Source: a bacterium (GTDB taxonomy: Bacteria > Patescibacteriota > Microgenomatia > UBA1406 > GWC2-37-13). From it: DNA of 64,000 nt. The translations under genes and the position numbers were made by a program. The stretch is taken from assembly GCA_021796235.1 (NCBI GenBank), contig JAJYOJ010000004.1, forward strand, positions 1 to 64,000. Reading direction: 5' to 3'. The notes below the pieces were generated by a model. It did not search any database and was not told where the DNA came from. It saw only the letters and a program-made list of their open reading frames with translations. Every line of letters starts with the position of its first letter. Position 1 is the stretch's first letter. Below, in pieces: positions 44,905-51,720 of this stretch.

Positions 44905-45778
44905 ATGTATTAGTTAGATAATAATTGTTTAATACTCTTCCTAGAAAAATTCCAACCAATGCTTTTAATTGTAACATAATTTTAAGTATATAGAGTTTTT
45001 GCTGGGAGTAATGCTTTTTATAGAAAAAGATAAAACCTCTATAGACCTGGAGGATTGGATAGGTTCGTCCTTGACTTGAAGCCGAACCAAGATGTATAAA
45101 TCGTGCTTCCGGATAAAAAAATACCCTAAATCCCCGTTTTTTGGCCCGATATAAAAGATCGATCTCATCCATGTACATAAAAATATTTTCATCGAAGCCG
45201 CCCAGCTCGCTGAAATAGTGGTTTTTTGTCAAAATACAAGCGCCCGAAATCCAATCAACTTCTCTGGTTATAGCTGGTGAGTAACGAGTTAAACTCCAGT
45301 AATCACCGCGCAAAAATAAAGCTGCAAAAATAACAGACAATGAGTAAAACGGTCCACAAGATGGTTGTGAAGTTAAATTTTTGTTCAATAACTTTCCACC
45401 TAAAAAGTTGATCGTATTTTCCCGCTGTTTATAAAATGTTAACAGTTTTTCTATTGCGTCTTCTAATACCAGAACATCTGAATTAAGAAAGAGTATATAT
45501 TCACCTTCAGCAACTTTAGCTGCCTGATTATTGGCTTTTGCGAAGCCCACGTTTTTTTTGTTGAAAAGCGTTTTGAGATTTAGGTTGTGGTTTTGAGATT
45601 TGAATTTTGATATTTGATCTTGGCTGCCATCGGTTGAAGCGTTATCAACCATAATGATTTCGTAATGCATTTGAGATTTTTTAAGCGATTTTACGATCGA
45701 ATCAAGGCAGTTCTGGGTTATGGTTTTCGTATTGTAAGAAATAACAATGATCGAAAGTTCAATTTTTCGCTCACTCAT
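44870..45778 (-). CDS. GT2-family glycosyltransferase
   Basis: 302 residues, inverting GT-A fold: ELSIIVISYNTKTITQNCLDS, MVDNASTDGSQDQ, NNQAAKVAEGEYILFLNSDV and a late FMYMDEIDLLYRAKKRG. It resembles rhamnosyl/dTDP-sugar GT2 enzymes. First gene of the glycan operon, ATG 6 nt after the TATAAT (complement 45785-45790), so leaderless. Confidence 0.93.
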   Translation of the reverse strand: MSERKIELSIIVISYNTKTITQNCLDSIVKSLKKSQMHYEIIMVDNASTDGSQDQISKFKSQNHNLNLKTLFNKKNVGFAKANNQAAKVAEGEYILFLNSDVLVLEDAIEKLLTFYKQRENTINFLGGKLLNKNLTSQPSCGPFYSLSVIFAALFLRGDYWSLTRYSPAITREVDWISGACILTKNHYFSELGGFDENIFMYMDEIDLLYRAKKRGFRVFFYPEARFIHLGSASSQGRTYPILQVYRGFIFFYKKHYSQQKLYILKIMLQLKALVGIFLGRVLNNYYLTNTYEEAFKIAQMA

Positions 45779-45780
45779 TG

Positions 45781-45790
45781 TATAATTATA
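45781..45790. promoter_or_regulatory. shared palindromic -10 of GT2 operon and tRNA(CAU)
   Basis: TATAATTATA contains TATAAT rightward (45781-45786, 12 nt before the tRNA) and leftward (complement 45785-45790, with an extended TG, 6 nt before the GT2 ATG). Two divergent promoters share this element, with weak or no -35 boxes. Confidence 0.6.
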
Positions 45791-45798
45791 ACAAAGAA

Positions 45799-45870
45799 GT
45801 CAGCATAGCTCAGTGGTAGAGCAATCGTTTCATAAGCGATCGGTCGCAGGTTCGAATCCTGCTGCTGACA
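45799..45870 (+). tRNA. tRNA with CAT anticodon (Met elongator or Ile2)
   Basis: Cloverleaf: acceptor GTCAGCA/TGCTGAC, D arm GCTC/GAGC, anticodon stem ATCGT/GCGAT with loop TTCATAA (CAT), T arm GCAGG-TTCGAAT-CCTGC, discriminator A 45870, CCA not encoded. The paired first base excludes initiator. Elongator Met and lysidine-modified Ile2 cannot be told apart by eye. Confidence 0.93.
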
Positions 45871-45874
45871 CAGA

Positions 45875-47011
45875 TTACAAAAGCTTTTCCAGAATTTGTT
45901 CCAAGCTATTAATAGAATCTATCTGTACCCATTCATTGGCGCCGTGACGATTACCTCCGATCGTCCCGATACAACAGGAAGTGCTTTTAAATTGGGATAC
46001 AAGCAAAGCCAAATCGACGTAGCCAGACCTAGAAGGGTCGGTAAAATCCGCTCTCCCAATAGATTCAGTTACCTTGTCGGTTATATACTTTAATTTTGAT
46101 CTATATGAGTACCAAGGATTTAAATTGTGGGTGATTTTTTTAACCATAAACTTTATTTTCTGTTCCAAAAACCAATTATTTAAGCTATTAATGACGAGCT
46201 GCAGATTTATTTTTCGGTTGGTACGTATTTCCAAGGTTGCCTCGAGAAAGTCGGGAATGTTATTGCCGTTTTTTCCTAGCGTAACGTCTTTATTTCGTTT
46301 AATAAATAAACCGGATCTTAAATAGGAAATATTCAGAGTTGAACTACCGAGGTCTTTGTCCGGGTTTTTTTTCAATAATTCCTCAAGTTTTCCTATAGTT
46401 TTATTAAATCCGATCAATACATTGTTTCCATTAGTTTGATTGGCAGAGTGGCCGGATTTTCCAAGACACTCTATGTCAATTTCGATCAAACCTCGACAGC
46501 AGTTTCTTATCTTAAGGTTCTCACCGTCAGTTGAAATTATCTTTTCGGACTTCAGGATTTTTTTATATTTACCAATGAAAGAATACATACCTTTAAACTC
46601 ATATTCTTCATCAACATAAAACAAAAACATAATTTTTTGGTCTTTAATCCTTTCCGCCAACTTCATAAGCACTGCAACATTGGATTTGGTATCAGCCGTT
46701 CCTAATCCGTAGAGCTTATTTTTTATTCGTGTGGCTACATATTTTTCTGTCAAGCAACCCTGTTTAGGCTGGACCGTATCTATGTGGTCGATAAATAGAA
46801 TATCAACCTGCAAAAAATCTTTTTTTTTACAGCTTTTTGAGTAAGCAATTACATTAAAGCGATTACCTTCAACCGGAGATTTTTCCACGACCAATTTAGT
46901 ATTTTTTTTTAGATATCGAAATATAAATTTAGCAATTTGTACTTCATTATTAACGGAATCGACGTAACTCGGGATTGATATAAGTTTCTTAAGTAAATTC
47001 AGGGTATTCAT
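45875..47011 (-). CDS. M20-family metallopeptidase/deacylase, copy 2
   Basis: 378 residues with all metal ligands of the M20 fold: LFIDHIDTV (His), GLGTADTKSN (Asp), YVDEEYEF (Glu-Glu), ISTDGENL (acidic) and GGNRHGANEW (His). It differs from copy 1 (8008-9135) over the dimerisation domain. It starts 2 nt after the GNAT gene under the histidine-type attenuator. Substrate unknown; regulation points to a histidine-containing acylated or dipeptide compound (inference). Confidence 0.88.
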   Translation of the reverse strand: MNTLNLLKKLISIPSYVDSVNNEVQIAKFIFRYLKKNTKLVVEKSPVEGNRFNVIAYSKSCKKKDFLQVDILFIDHIDTVQPKQGCLTEKYVATRIKNKLYGLGTADTKSNVAVLMKLAERIKDQKIMFLFYVDEEYEFKGMYSFIGKYKKILKSEKIISTDGENLKIRNCCRGLIEIDIECLGKSGHSANQTNGNNVLIGFNKTIGKLEELLKKNPDKDLGSSTLNISYLRSGLFIKRNKDVTLGKNGNNIPDFLEATLEIRTNRKINLQLVINSLNNWFLEQKIKFMVKKITHNLNPWYSYRSKLKYITDKVTESIGRADFTDPSRSGYVDLALLVSQFKSTSCCIGTIGGNRHGANEWVQIDSINSLEQILEKLL

Positions 47012-47013
47012 AT

Positions 47014-47745
47014 TTATTTTCTTCGCGCAACATAAAACATGCGCGGATTTCCTTCCACCATATAAGTGTCGCCACCGGGAACGAAGTATTGAAAGTCATA
47101 TCCGATCACATCCAGCTGCTCTTTTTTTAAAGACAACCAGGGTTTATTAATAGTTCTTCCGACAATCACTTCCGTTCCCAAATCAATCGCCGAGTTTATT
47201 CTTACTTGACTTAATATTCTGCCTGCGCCCTGTTGCTGTTTTGTCGGAGTCACGCAGGTTTCGTTGTCGTAAAAAACCATAATGTTTGGGGCTAACTCCA
47301 TAGTGTTTACTATAGAATCAAGGATTTCCTTCTTGTTTCCGTACTTGATTTTTACCAGTTCTTCTAGTTCAGTCGTTCCTCCAGTTGTAAACCCGATAAC
47401 TTTTCCGTTTTCTTTGGCTTTAATTAACGTGCCGGGAGTAAATTCGGAAAGTGTTTTAGGAAAATAATTATTTATTAGTCCATCTTTTGGGTATGCTTCG
47501 CCTAGAGAGTTACCCTTACAGTTTGGGCAGCAGGTATCTACGGAAGAAAATGTTCCGCAATCTGCACATTTAAATTTTTCCCACCAGGGTGGCCCGCCAA
47601 AACCTAACTGATAAACCGAGGCCATTTCTTCCAATTCTCTCGGTGCAATAGATGATAATGCTCTTATGGCTTCCGAAGGATTGTTATAAACAAAAACGGA
47701 AAGAGAAATACCCGCGACCTTTTTTTCTTTTGATTGTATTTCCAT
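47014..47745 (-). CDS. GNAT-like acetyltransferase with a zinc ribbon, behind the histidine attenuator
   Basis: 243 residues. About 60-85 contain a zinc-ribbon pattern (CADC ... CCPNCKG). A GNAT-like core follows, with TKQQQGAGRILSQVRINSAIDLG as the acetyl-CoA loop and a terminal beta strand. The acceptor is unknown. Paralogous in role to the GNAT at 9125-10198, as both are followed by an M20 gene and both sit behind an amino-acid-responsive leader. It starts downstream of the terminator with no Shine-Dalgarno. Confidence 0.72.
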   Translation of the reverse strand: MEIQSKEKKVAGISLSVFVYNNPSEAIRALSSIAPRELEEMASVYQLGFGGPPWWEKFKCADCGTFSSVDTCCPNCKGNSLGEAYPKDGLINNYFPKTLSEFTPGTLIKAKENGKVIGFTTGGTTELEELVKIKYGNKKEILDSIVNTMELAPNIMVFYDNETCVTPTKQQQGAGRILSQVRINSAIDLGTEVIVGRTINKPWLSLKKEQLDVIGYDFQYFVPGGDTYMVEGNPRMFYVARRK

Positions 47746-47765
47746 AATTTTAAAATTAAATTATT

Positions 47766-47838
47766 AAAAAACCCGCCTTATAAAGCGGGGTAGGAACGAG
47801 AAATTGATAAATATTAAATTACCCCGCAAAAAGCGGGT
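47766..47838 (-). promoter_or_regulatory. histidine-type transcription attenuator
   Basis: On the - strand four segments alternate: 1 ACCCGC (47833-47838), 2 GCGGGGTA (47820-47827), 3 TACCCCGC (47785-47792), 4 GGCGGGT (47771-47777), then T6 (47766-47771). Pairing 1:2 lets the 3:4 terminator form; pairing 2:3 prevents it. Segments 1 and 2 are the end of the leader peptide gene. Confidence 0.85.
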
Positions 47839-47878
47839 GATGATGTAGAGAGCCATTAATGGAATTCATTTTTTTCAT
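47819..47878 (-). CDS. 19-residue leader peptide with His-His-His
   Basis: Reads MKKMNSINGSLHHHPLFAG then TAA (complement 47819-47878). Three consecutive His codons (CAT CAT CAC) lie right before segment 1 of the attenuator, and the stop codon lies at the end of segment 2. This is the arrangement of hisL-type leaders: stalling at His codons frees segment 2 for the antiterminator. The TTGACA promoter lies about 55 nt upstream. Confidence 0.8.
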   Translation of the reverse strand: MKKMNSINGSLHHHPLFAG

Positions 47879-47910
47879 AAAGATGAATACAGTTATATTA
47901 TTGTATTAGT

Positions 47911-47960
47911 ATGTTAACATGATATTATAAGTTTGTCAAGAGAGATTTTAGTGATATAAT
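47911..47960. promoter_or_regulatory. divergent promoters of the GNAT-M20 leader and the YerC-like gene, with a palindrome
   Basis: Leftward: TTGACA (complement 47934-47939), 17 nt, TAACAT (47911-47916). Rightward: TTGTCA (47933-47938), 16 nt, TATAAT (47955-47960), ATG 5 nt later. The -35 boxes overlap. ATGTTAACAT (47911-47920), a perfect palindrome, covers the leftward -10 and is a candidate operator for the YerC-like regulator. Confidence 0.65.
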
Positions 47961-47965
47961 TTTTT

Positions 47966-48256
47966 ATGCAAAAAACCGAATTTTACAGACCAAAAAATAC
48001 GAAGGAAAAACTTTTAGTTGATGCGTTCTTAAAATTAAAAACGCAGCAGGACATGGCTGATTTTTTAAGGGATTTATTAACTCTGCCGGAAATAGAAGAG
48101 TTTGCAAACAGACTTGAAATTGCTAGACTACTTCTTAAAAGGGGTTCTTATAAACGAATTGCCAAACAGACAGGGGTATCAACAACAACTGTTACTCGCG
48201 TTGCCCATTGGCTCTTCAAAGGCTGCGGAGGATATCAAAAGGTTTTAAAAAAATAA
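47966..48256 (+). CDS. TrpR/YerC/YecD-family transcriptional regulator
   Basis: 96 residues, all-alpha Trp-repressor-like fold: MADFLRDLLTLPEIEEFANRLEIARLLL then the helix-turn-helix SYKRIAKQTGVSTTTVTRVAHWL (quoted in parts). YerC-type proteins have been proposed as histidine regulators (HisR) in Firmicutes. Here it is divergent from the histidine-attenuated operon. Probably leaderless. A good candidate for a histidine-responsive repressor (inference). Confidence 0.9.
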   Translation: MQKTEFYRPKNTKEKLLVDAFLKLKTQQDMADFLRDLLTLPEIEEFANRLEIARLLLKRGSYKRIAKQTGVSTTTVTRVAHWLFKGCGGYQKVLKK

Positions 48257-49462
48257 TCATTTCCAGTCGGGTACGTAATACTTTCTACCTTTTAAATTTT
48301 TCGGCATATATTCCTGGATAATTTTTCGGCCGGTTTCTTTTTCAACCAACCAGGGGTAGCGGACGTGGCCCCGGCCATAACCTAAGGATCTCATTACTTT
48401 ATTGGCGGGGTTTCTTAAATGCAGAGGGATCGGGTCAAGGTTTTCTTCGTCGATGTCGGATAAAGCTTGAGAGATACCGGCTGTCGAAGCAATTGATTTT
48501 TTGGCAGTTGCTAAATAAGTGGCGGTTTGAGCCAGGATCAGGGAAGCCTCGGGCATACCGATCATGTGAACCGCCTGCATTGCGGCAGTAGCAACAACCA
48601 AAGCCGTGGGTTGGGCGTTACCTATATCTTCGCTCGCAAAAATTACCATTCGTCTGGCAATAAAGACTGGATCTTCTCCGGCCTTAATCATTCTCGCCAG
48701 ATAATGCAAGGTTGCGTCGGGCTGCGAACCGCGCAGGCTTTTTATAAATGCCGAAATCGTGTCGTAGTGCCAGTCGCCCTTTTTATCGTAATAAATTGCT
48801 TTTTGCTGAACCGCATCTTCAGCAATTTTCAGTGTTATATGTTTATTCAAACTCGCTGCCAACTCAACCGCATTGATTGCAGTTCTACCGTCTCCATTGG
48901 CATGTTTGATGATATGTGCAAGCGCTTCTTTATCCCATTTGTGCTGCGGAAAATATGTAAGAGCTCTTTTTACTATTGTTGCAATTTCCTTTTCGTTTAA
49001 GGAATAGAGAACATAAATCTGGCTACGCGAAACCAAAGGCGCAATGACTTCGAATCCCGGATTTTCGGTTGTTGCTCCAATTAAGGTTATGGTCCCATCT
49101 TCAACATGAGGAAGAAATGCATCTTGCTGGGCCTTATTGAAACGGTGTATTTCGTCAATAAAAAGTACCGTCTGTTTTTTGAATAGAGTTTTGTCATCTT
49201 TTGCCTTAGCAATAACCTTTCGGACCTCGGCTAAATTACTTGTAACAGCAGAAAACGGTATAAAATCTGCATTGACATAATGGGCAATAAGTCGGGCGAG
49301 TGTAGTTTTTCCGCACCCCGGGGGTCCCCAGAGAACCATCGATGTTATCTGGCCGGATTCAAGCATCCTCCTTATAAACCTGCCTTTACCGACAAGGTGT
49401 TCCTGACCTACAAATTCATCCAAAGTTTTGGGTCGCATCCGATCGGCAAGTGGAGTATCCAT
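48257..49462 (-). CDS. rarA: replication-associated recombination ATPase RarA (MgsA)
   Basis: 401 residues from ATG 49462 (MDTPLADRMRPKTLDEFVGQEHLVG), the family N-terminus; an upstream in-frame extension is not supported. AAA domain WGPPGCGKTTLARLIA and FIDEIHRFNKAQQDAFLPHVE (in part), then the lid and the RarA C-terminal tetramerisation domain (GSQPDATLHYLARMI, YGRGHVRYP). Acts at stalled forks. A GAACN4GTTC palindrome lies between promoter and start. Confidence 0.95.
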   Translation of the reverse strand: MDTPLADRMRPKTLDEFVGQEHLVGKGRFIRRMLESGQITSMVLWGPPGCGKTTLARLIAHYVNADFIPFSAVTSNLAEVRKVIAKAKDDKTLFKKQTVLFIDEIHRFNKAQQDAFLPHVEDGTITLIGATTENPGFEVIAPLVSRSQIYVLYSLNEKEIATIVKRALTYFPQHKWDKEALAHIIKHANGDGRTAINAVELAASLNKHITLKIAEDAVQQKAIYYDKKGDWHYDTISAFIKSLRGSQPDATLHYLARMIKAGEDPVFIARRMVIFASEDIGNAQPTALVVATAAMQAVHMIGMPEASLILAQTATYLATAKKSIASTAGISQALSDIDEENLDPIPLHLRNPANKVMRSLGYGRGHVRYPWLVEKETGRKIIQEYMPKNLKGRKYYVPDWK

Positions 49463-49469
49463 ATTTACT

Positions 49470-49518
49470 GTGAACGCTTGTTCACTAATAGAATATATTA
49501 TGCGGAAACAGATTTCAA
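49470..49518 (-). promoter_or_regulatory. rarA promoter and candidate LexA (SOS) box
   Basis: On the - strand, TTGAAA (49513-49518), 17 nt, TATTCT (49490-49495), then GTGAACAAGCGTTCAC (complement 49470-49485) over the likely +1. Its core GAAC-AAGC-GTTC matches the Gram-positive LexA box form GAACN4GTTC. Confidence 0.5.
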
Positions 49519-49531
49519 GCGGAATTCTTCC

Positions 49532-49550
49532 GTACACCCTAAGGGTGTAC
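49532..49550. repeat. REP palindrome copy upstream of rarA
   Basis: GTACACCCTAAGGGTGTAC, 19 bp, perfect palindrome about a central A (core CACCCTAAGGGTG, 49535-49547). It lies in the intergenic region and carries a variant centre. Confidence 0.75.
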
Positions 49551-49741
49551 TAAAATACCTAGATTATTTTGGTTATAACAGGCTCAATTCGACGAACGAA
49601 AAATTAGTTAGAAATTGGTTAGATATACATAACTCAAAACCAGGTCATAGAGCTACGTACGTCGATAAAAACAGCGTGCCTCGATCTGATAACTAATTGT
49701 GGATAAAACATTAATTAAATAGATGATTATCTATTCACTGT
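49551..49741 (+). other. intergenic stretch with a degenerate open frame
   Basis: 49551-49696 keeps one open frame reading YLDYFGYNRLNSTNEKLVRN and on to a stop after VPRSDN; it has no start of its own and matches nothing I recognise. It may be the tail of a lost gene. No promoter or RNA signature was seen until 49742. Confidence 0.3.
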
Positions 49742-49770
49742 TTGACTTTAATATCTTAAAGTATTAAAAT
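49742..49770 (+). promoter_or_regulatory. promoter of the 143-aa ORF
   Basis: TTGACT (49742-49747), 17 nt, TAAAAT (49765-49770), then 9 nt to the ATG. Near-consensus, leaderless. Confidence 0.65.
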
Positions 49771-49779
49771 TGTTGGCTT

Positions 49780-50211
49780 ATGAGTGTAAGAAGCGAACTA
49801 TTGCATAATTTAGGAAATGCCGCCGGAAACTTCGCCGGATGGATATTCTTTAGCGCTTTTGTTCTGAGTCCAGGAAAAGCCGATATAAAACCCAGCCGCG
49901 CTGGTACACCTGCCTATACACTTTTAAATGATCGCGACAGACATTATCCTGAAAATACTCCTTTATCAATAATTGTTGAGGGTAGGTTGGTCAGGGCTAT
50001 TGACGGCAAAGCGATTAATCCGGAAGCTGATATCGCAGTACGAATGACGCTGGTTATACAACCAGGCGGTAAGCAAGATGTACTAGTGGGGGAAGGAGAT
50101 AGTATAAATCTAGTGAATACAGACGCAAAAATAATACACACGAATCTATCAGCAGCGGAATATTGTAAAAAAATCTTCCCCCAATCGATAAACCGAAGAA
50201 AAATCCAATAA
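49780..50211 (+). CDS. hypothetical exported or membrane-anchored protein
   Basis: 143 residues, a hydrophobic N-terminal helix (about 12-30, AAGNFAGWIFFSAFVLS) followed by a beta-rich domain with LSIIVEGRLVRAIDGK and RMTLVIQPGGKQDVLVG and an alpha-helical, Lys/Arg-rich end. Not recognised. It has its own strong promoter. First member of a run of small unknown proteins between rarA and the second PBP. Confidence 0.6.
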   Translation: MSVRSELLHNLGNAAGNFAGWIFFSAFVLSPGKADIKPSRAGTPAYTLLNDRDRHYPENTPLSIIVEGRLVRAIDGKAINPEADIAVRMTLVIQPGGKQDVLVGEGDSINLVNTDAKIIHTNLSAAEYCKKIFPQSINRRKIQ

Positions 50212-50228
50212 AATAATAATACGCCTTA

Positions 50229-50504
50229 CTATTGCCATTCTTTGAAGCACTGTTTGTTTCCGTCTGTGGACTCACTCATTTCACATACGGCAGATACGAT
50301 TTCAGTATTGACCGGGTATCCACTTTTTACTCTAATAATAGCGAATTTGCCTTCGCATTCTACAGTTTTAAAGACATTACCCATGGCTCCAACACGTGAA
50401 TGGGCTTGTTTCAAAGGCACCCTTTGACCATCAACTACATCTACTGCGCCTTCAAGCGAACGAAGCGTAAAGGTTTGAGTAAGGGGTTTTTGATCTTCTG
50501 GCAT
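50229..50504 (-). CDS. small hypothetical protein
   Basis: 91 residues from ATG 50504. TTGACT (complement 50533-50538), 16 nt, TATATT (50511-50516) lies 6 nt upstream, so a real leaderless gene is likely. Beta-rich, three cysteines (VECEG, AVCEM, KQCFKEW). No signal peptide. It is convergent with the 143-aa ORF. The 106-aa protein at 51267 shares the size and a similar cysteine-containing style, but I see no clear homology. Confidence 0.6.
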   Translation of the reverse strand: MPEDQKPLTQTFTLRSLEGAVDVVDGQRVPLKQAHSRVGAMGNVFKTVECEGKFAIIRVKSGYPVNTEIVSAVCEMSESTDGNKQCFKEWQ

Positions 50505-50673
50505 GACCTTAATATACAATAGGTTTACAAAAAGTCAATAACATATTGATCACCATCTACTTGATATTTTTTACATAAAGTCTTAGTATATTCTCAACAT
50601 GTGGTCTATAATCCACAATCTTCCGCGATTATCTTCTTGGAAAGCCGAAATTCTACTTATAACTTTTCAAAAA

Positions 50674-51150
50674 ATGATAGGGGTGAAGAAAATTATTTTT
50701 TCCGCAGCGCTTTTAACATTAGCTTTATTACTAACTGTAAAAGTTTCAGCAGCAGGAAAAGCAGCGCCGAAAGCTACTGGTTCGATTGAAGCGGTTATGT
50801 ATGGCGGAGCAGTTCATTTGTACGCAGATTTCAATGGGATTTCAGCCACCGCCACTCAACCTGATAAAGGCAACTACCATGTCTGGGGTTCTGTTTTCGG
50901 ACAAAATATCGATTGGTACGGCGATATTAATAGCGTTACAGTAGGAGGTCAACAAGCGATTCTACATGGAACTTTTGTGTCGGGTGTTGCAGATGGTAAC
51001 CCTAGCGCAGGAACACCATTTAGTCTTAAAATGACAGATGGTGGCTCTCCAGGTGCAGGGAATGATACTTTTAGCTCTGAATGGGGAATTACTGATAATC
51101 CGTCTTTCGCATGGACAATCGTAAGCGGTAATTTAGTAGTTCATAATTAA
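50674..51150 (+). CDS. secreted beta-rich protein (post-COAP-like domain)
   Basis: 158 residues from ATG 50674: a signal peptide (VKKIIFSAALLTLALLLTVKVSA) then a beta domain ending LKMTDGGSPGAGNDTFSSEW, which resembles the D-x-G-x-P-G-x-G-D-x-F pattern of post-COAP/repeat surface domains. An alternative start at 50599 (9 nt after a TTGATA-17-TAGTAT promoter) would add 25 residues before the signal peptide; which is used is unclear. Extracellular, function unknown. Confidence 0.65.
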   Translation: MIGVKKIIFSAALLTLALLLTVKVSAAGKAAPKATGSIEAVMYGGAVHLYADFNGISATATQPDKGNYHVWGSVFGQNIDWYGDINSVTVGGQQAILHGTFVSGVADGNPSAGTPFSLKMTDGGSPGAGNDTFSSEWGITDNPSFAWTIVSGNLVVHN

Positions 51151-51183
51151 TGAATTTTAAATAAGAGAAAAGGGGTGAAAAAC

Positions 51184-51228
51184 ATGAGTGTTAAAAAATT
51201 AATAGTTGTTCGTAAAATTTTAAGGTAA
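51184..51228 (+). CDS. 14-codon ORF with a strong Shine-Dalgarno
   Basis: ATG 51184, encoding MSVKKLIVVRKILR then TAA. AGGGGTG (51171-51177) lies 6 nt upstream, unusual in this window where most genes lack one. It could be a tiny peptide, a leader, or the remnant of a gene start. Low confidence. Confidence 0.25.
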   Translation: MSVKKLIVVRKILR

Positions 51229-51266
51229 AACCATTCCAAAATATTCTATAATTTATTTCTTAACCT

Positions 51267-51587
51267 ATGCCAGCCGGACTTGAGTGCAGCTTTCAAAGAC
51301 CTGTGGATCCCGAAACACTAGGAAAACTTCCCCAAGATTTTTATGAGGACAAGAGCAATAGTTCTTTTATTATAAATTCAGTGACTCAAGCCCTAAGAGG
51401 TTTGAAAGTTGAAACTGAAGGACCAATCGGAAAAGCTATTGATCCGAAGTTTGATCAACCGGAAGTCAAATGTATAAATACCAAAGTTATAATTGAGGCT
51501 TGGAAAGAGCCTTCGGGAGTCCGATCTATTGCTATCTGCCAAGCGTCTAAATGCCTTTTTGCCAAAGGTGAAAAGTTAAGCAAGTAG
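51267..51587 (+). CDS. small hypothetical protein
   Basis: 106 residues, no signal peptide, four cysteines (ECSFQ, VKCINTK, AICQASKCLF). A TATAAT lies about 11-16 nt upstream of the ATG. Not recognised. It lies in the small-protein island and is followed by a REP at 51599. Confidence 0.5.
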   Translation: MPAGLECSFQRPVDPETLGKLPQDFYEDKSNSSFIINSVTQALRGLKVETEGPIGKAIDPKFDQPEVKCINTKVIIEAWKEPSGVRSIAICQASKCLFAKGEKLSK

Positions 51588-51598
51588 TCTAGCCATGC

Positions 51599-51611
51599 CA
51601 CCCTACGGGTG
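51599..51611 (+). repeat. REP palindrome copy after the 106-aa ORF
   Basis: CACCCTACGGGTG, flanked by short imperfect arms, 11 nt after the preceding stop codon. Same orientation as the copies at 59458 and 59559. Confidence 0.75.
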
Positions 51612-51672
51612 AGAAAGAGAAATGATTTGAACCAATGAAAAAAATCTGTTACCTTTATTTTATAGTCCGCCT

Positions 51673-51690
51673 TCGTCCCGCTCAAGCGGG
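51673..51690. repeat. GTCCCGCT palindrome upstream of the 201-aa ORF
   Basis: GTCCCGCTCAAGCGGGAC, a perfect 8-bp-arm hairpin just before the Shine-Dalgarno AAAGGAGGTG (51706-51715). It is not followed by a T-tract, so it is not a terminator; it may shape the mRNA leader. Different in sequence from the REP family. Confidence 0.5.
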
Positions 51691-51720
51691 ACTGCGGCGA
51701 GACAAAGGAGGTGAATTAAT

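Noticed and set aside
45799-45870. Initiator tRNA-fMet
   Set aside because: Position 1 is paired (G-C) and the anticodon stem lacks the G-C triplet run of initiators.
49463-49537. N-terminal extension of RarA
   Set aside because: The family starts at MDTPLADRMRP; the extension lies over the promoter and SOS-like box.
49280-49696. Rightward ORF overlapping rarA
   Set aside because: Its first two thirds are antisense to rarA; only the tail (49551-49696) lies outside and is noted as an intergenic open frame.
51673-51690. Terminator before the 201-aa ORF
   Set aside because: The hairpin is followed by G/C-rich sequence and the Shine-Dalgarno, not by a T-tract.
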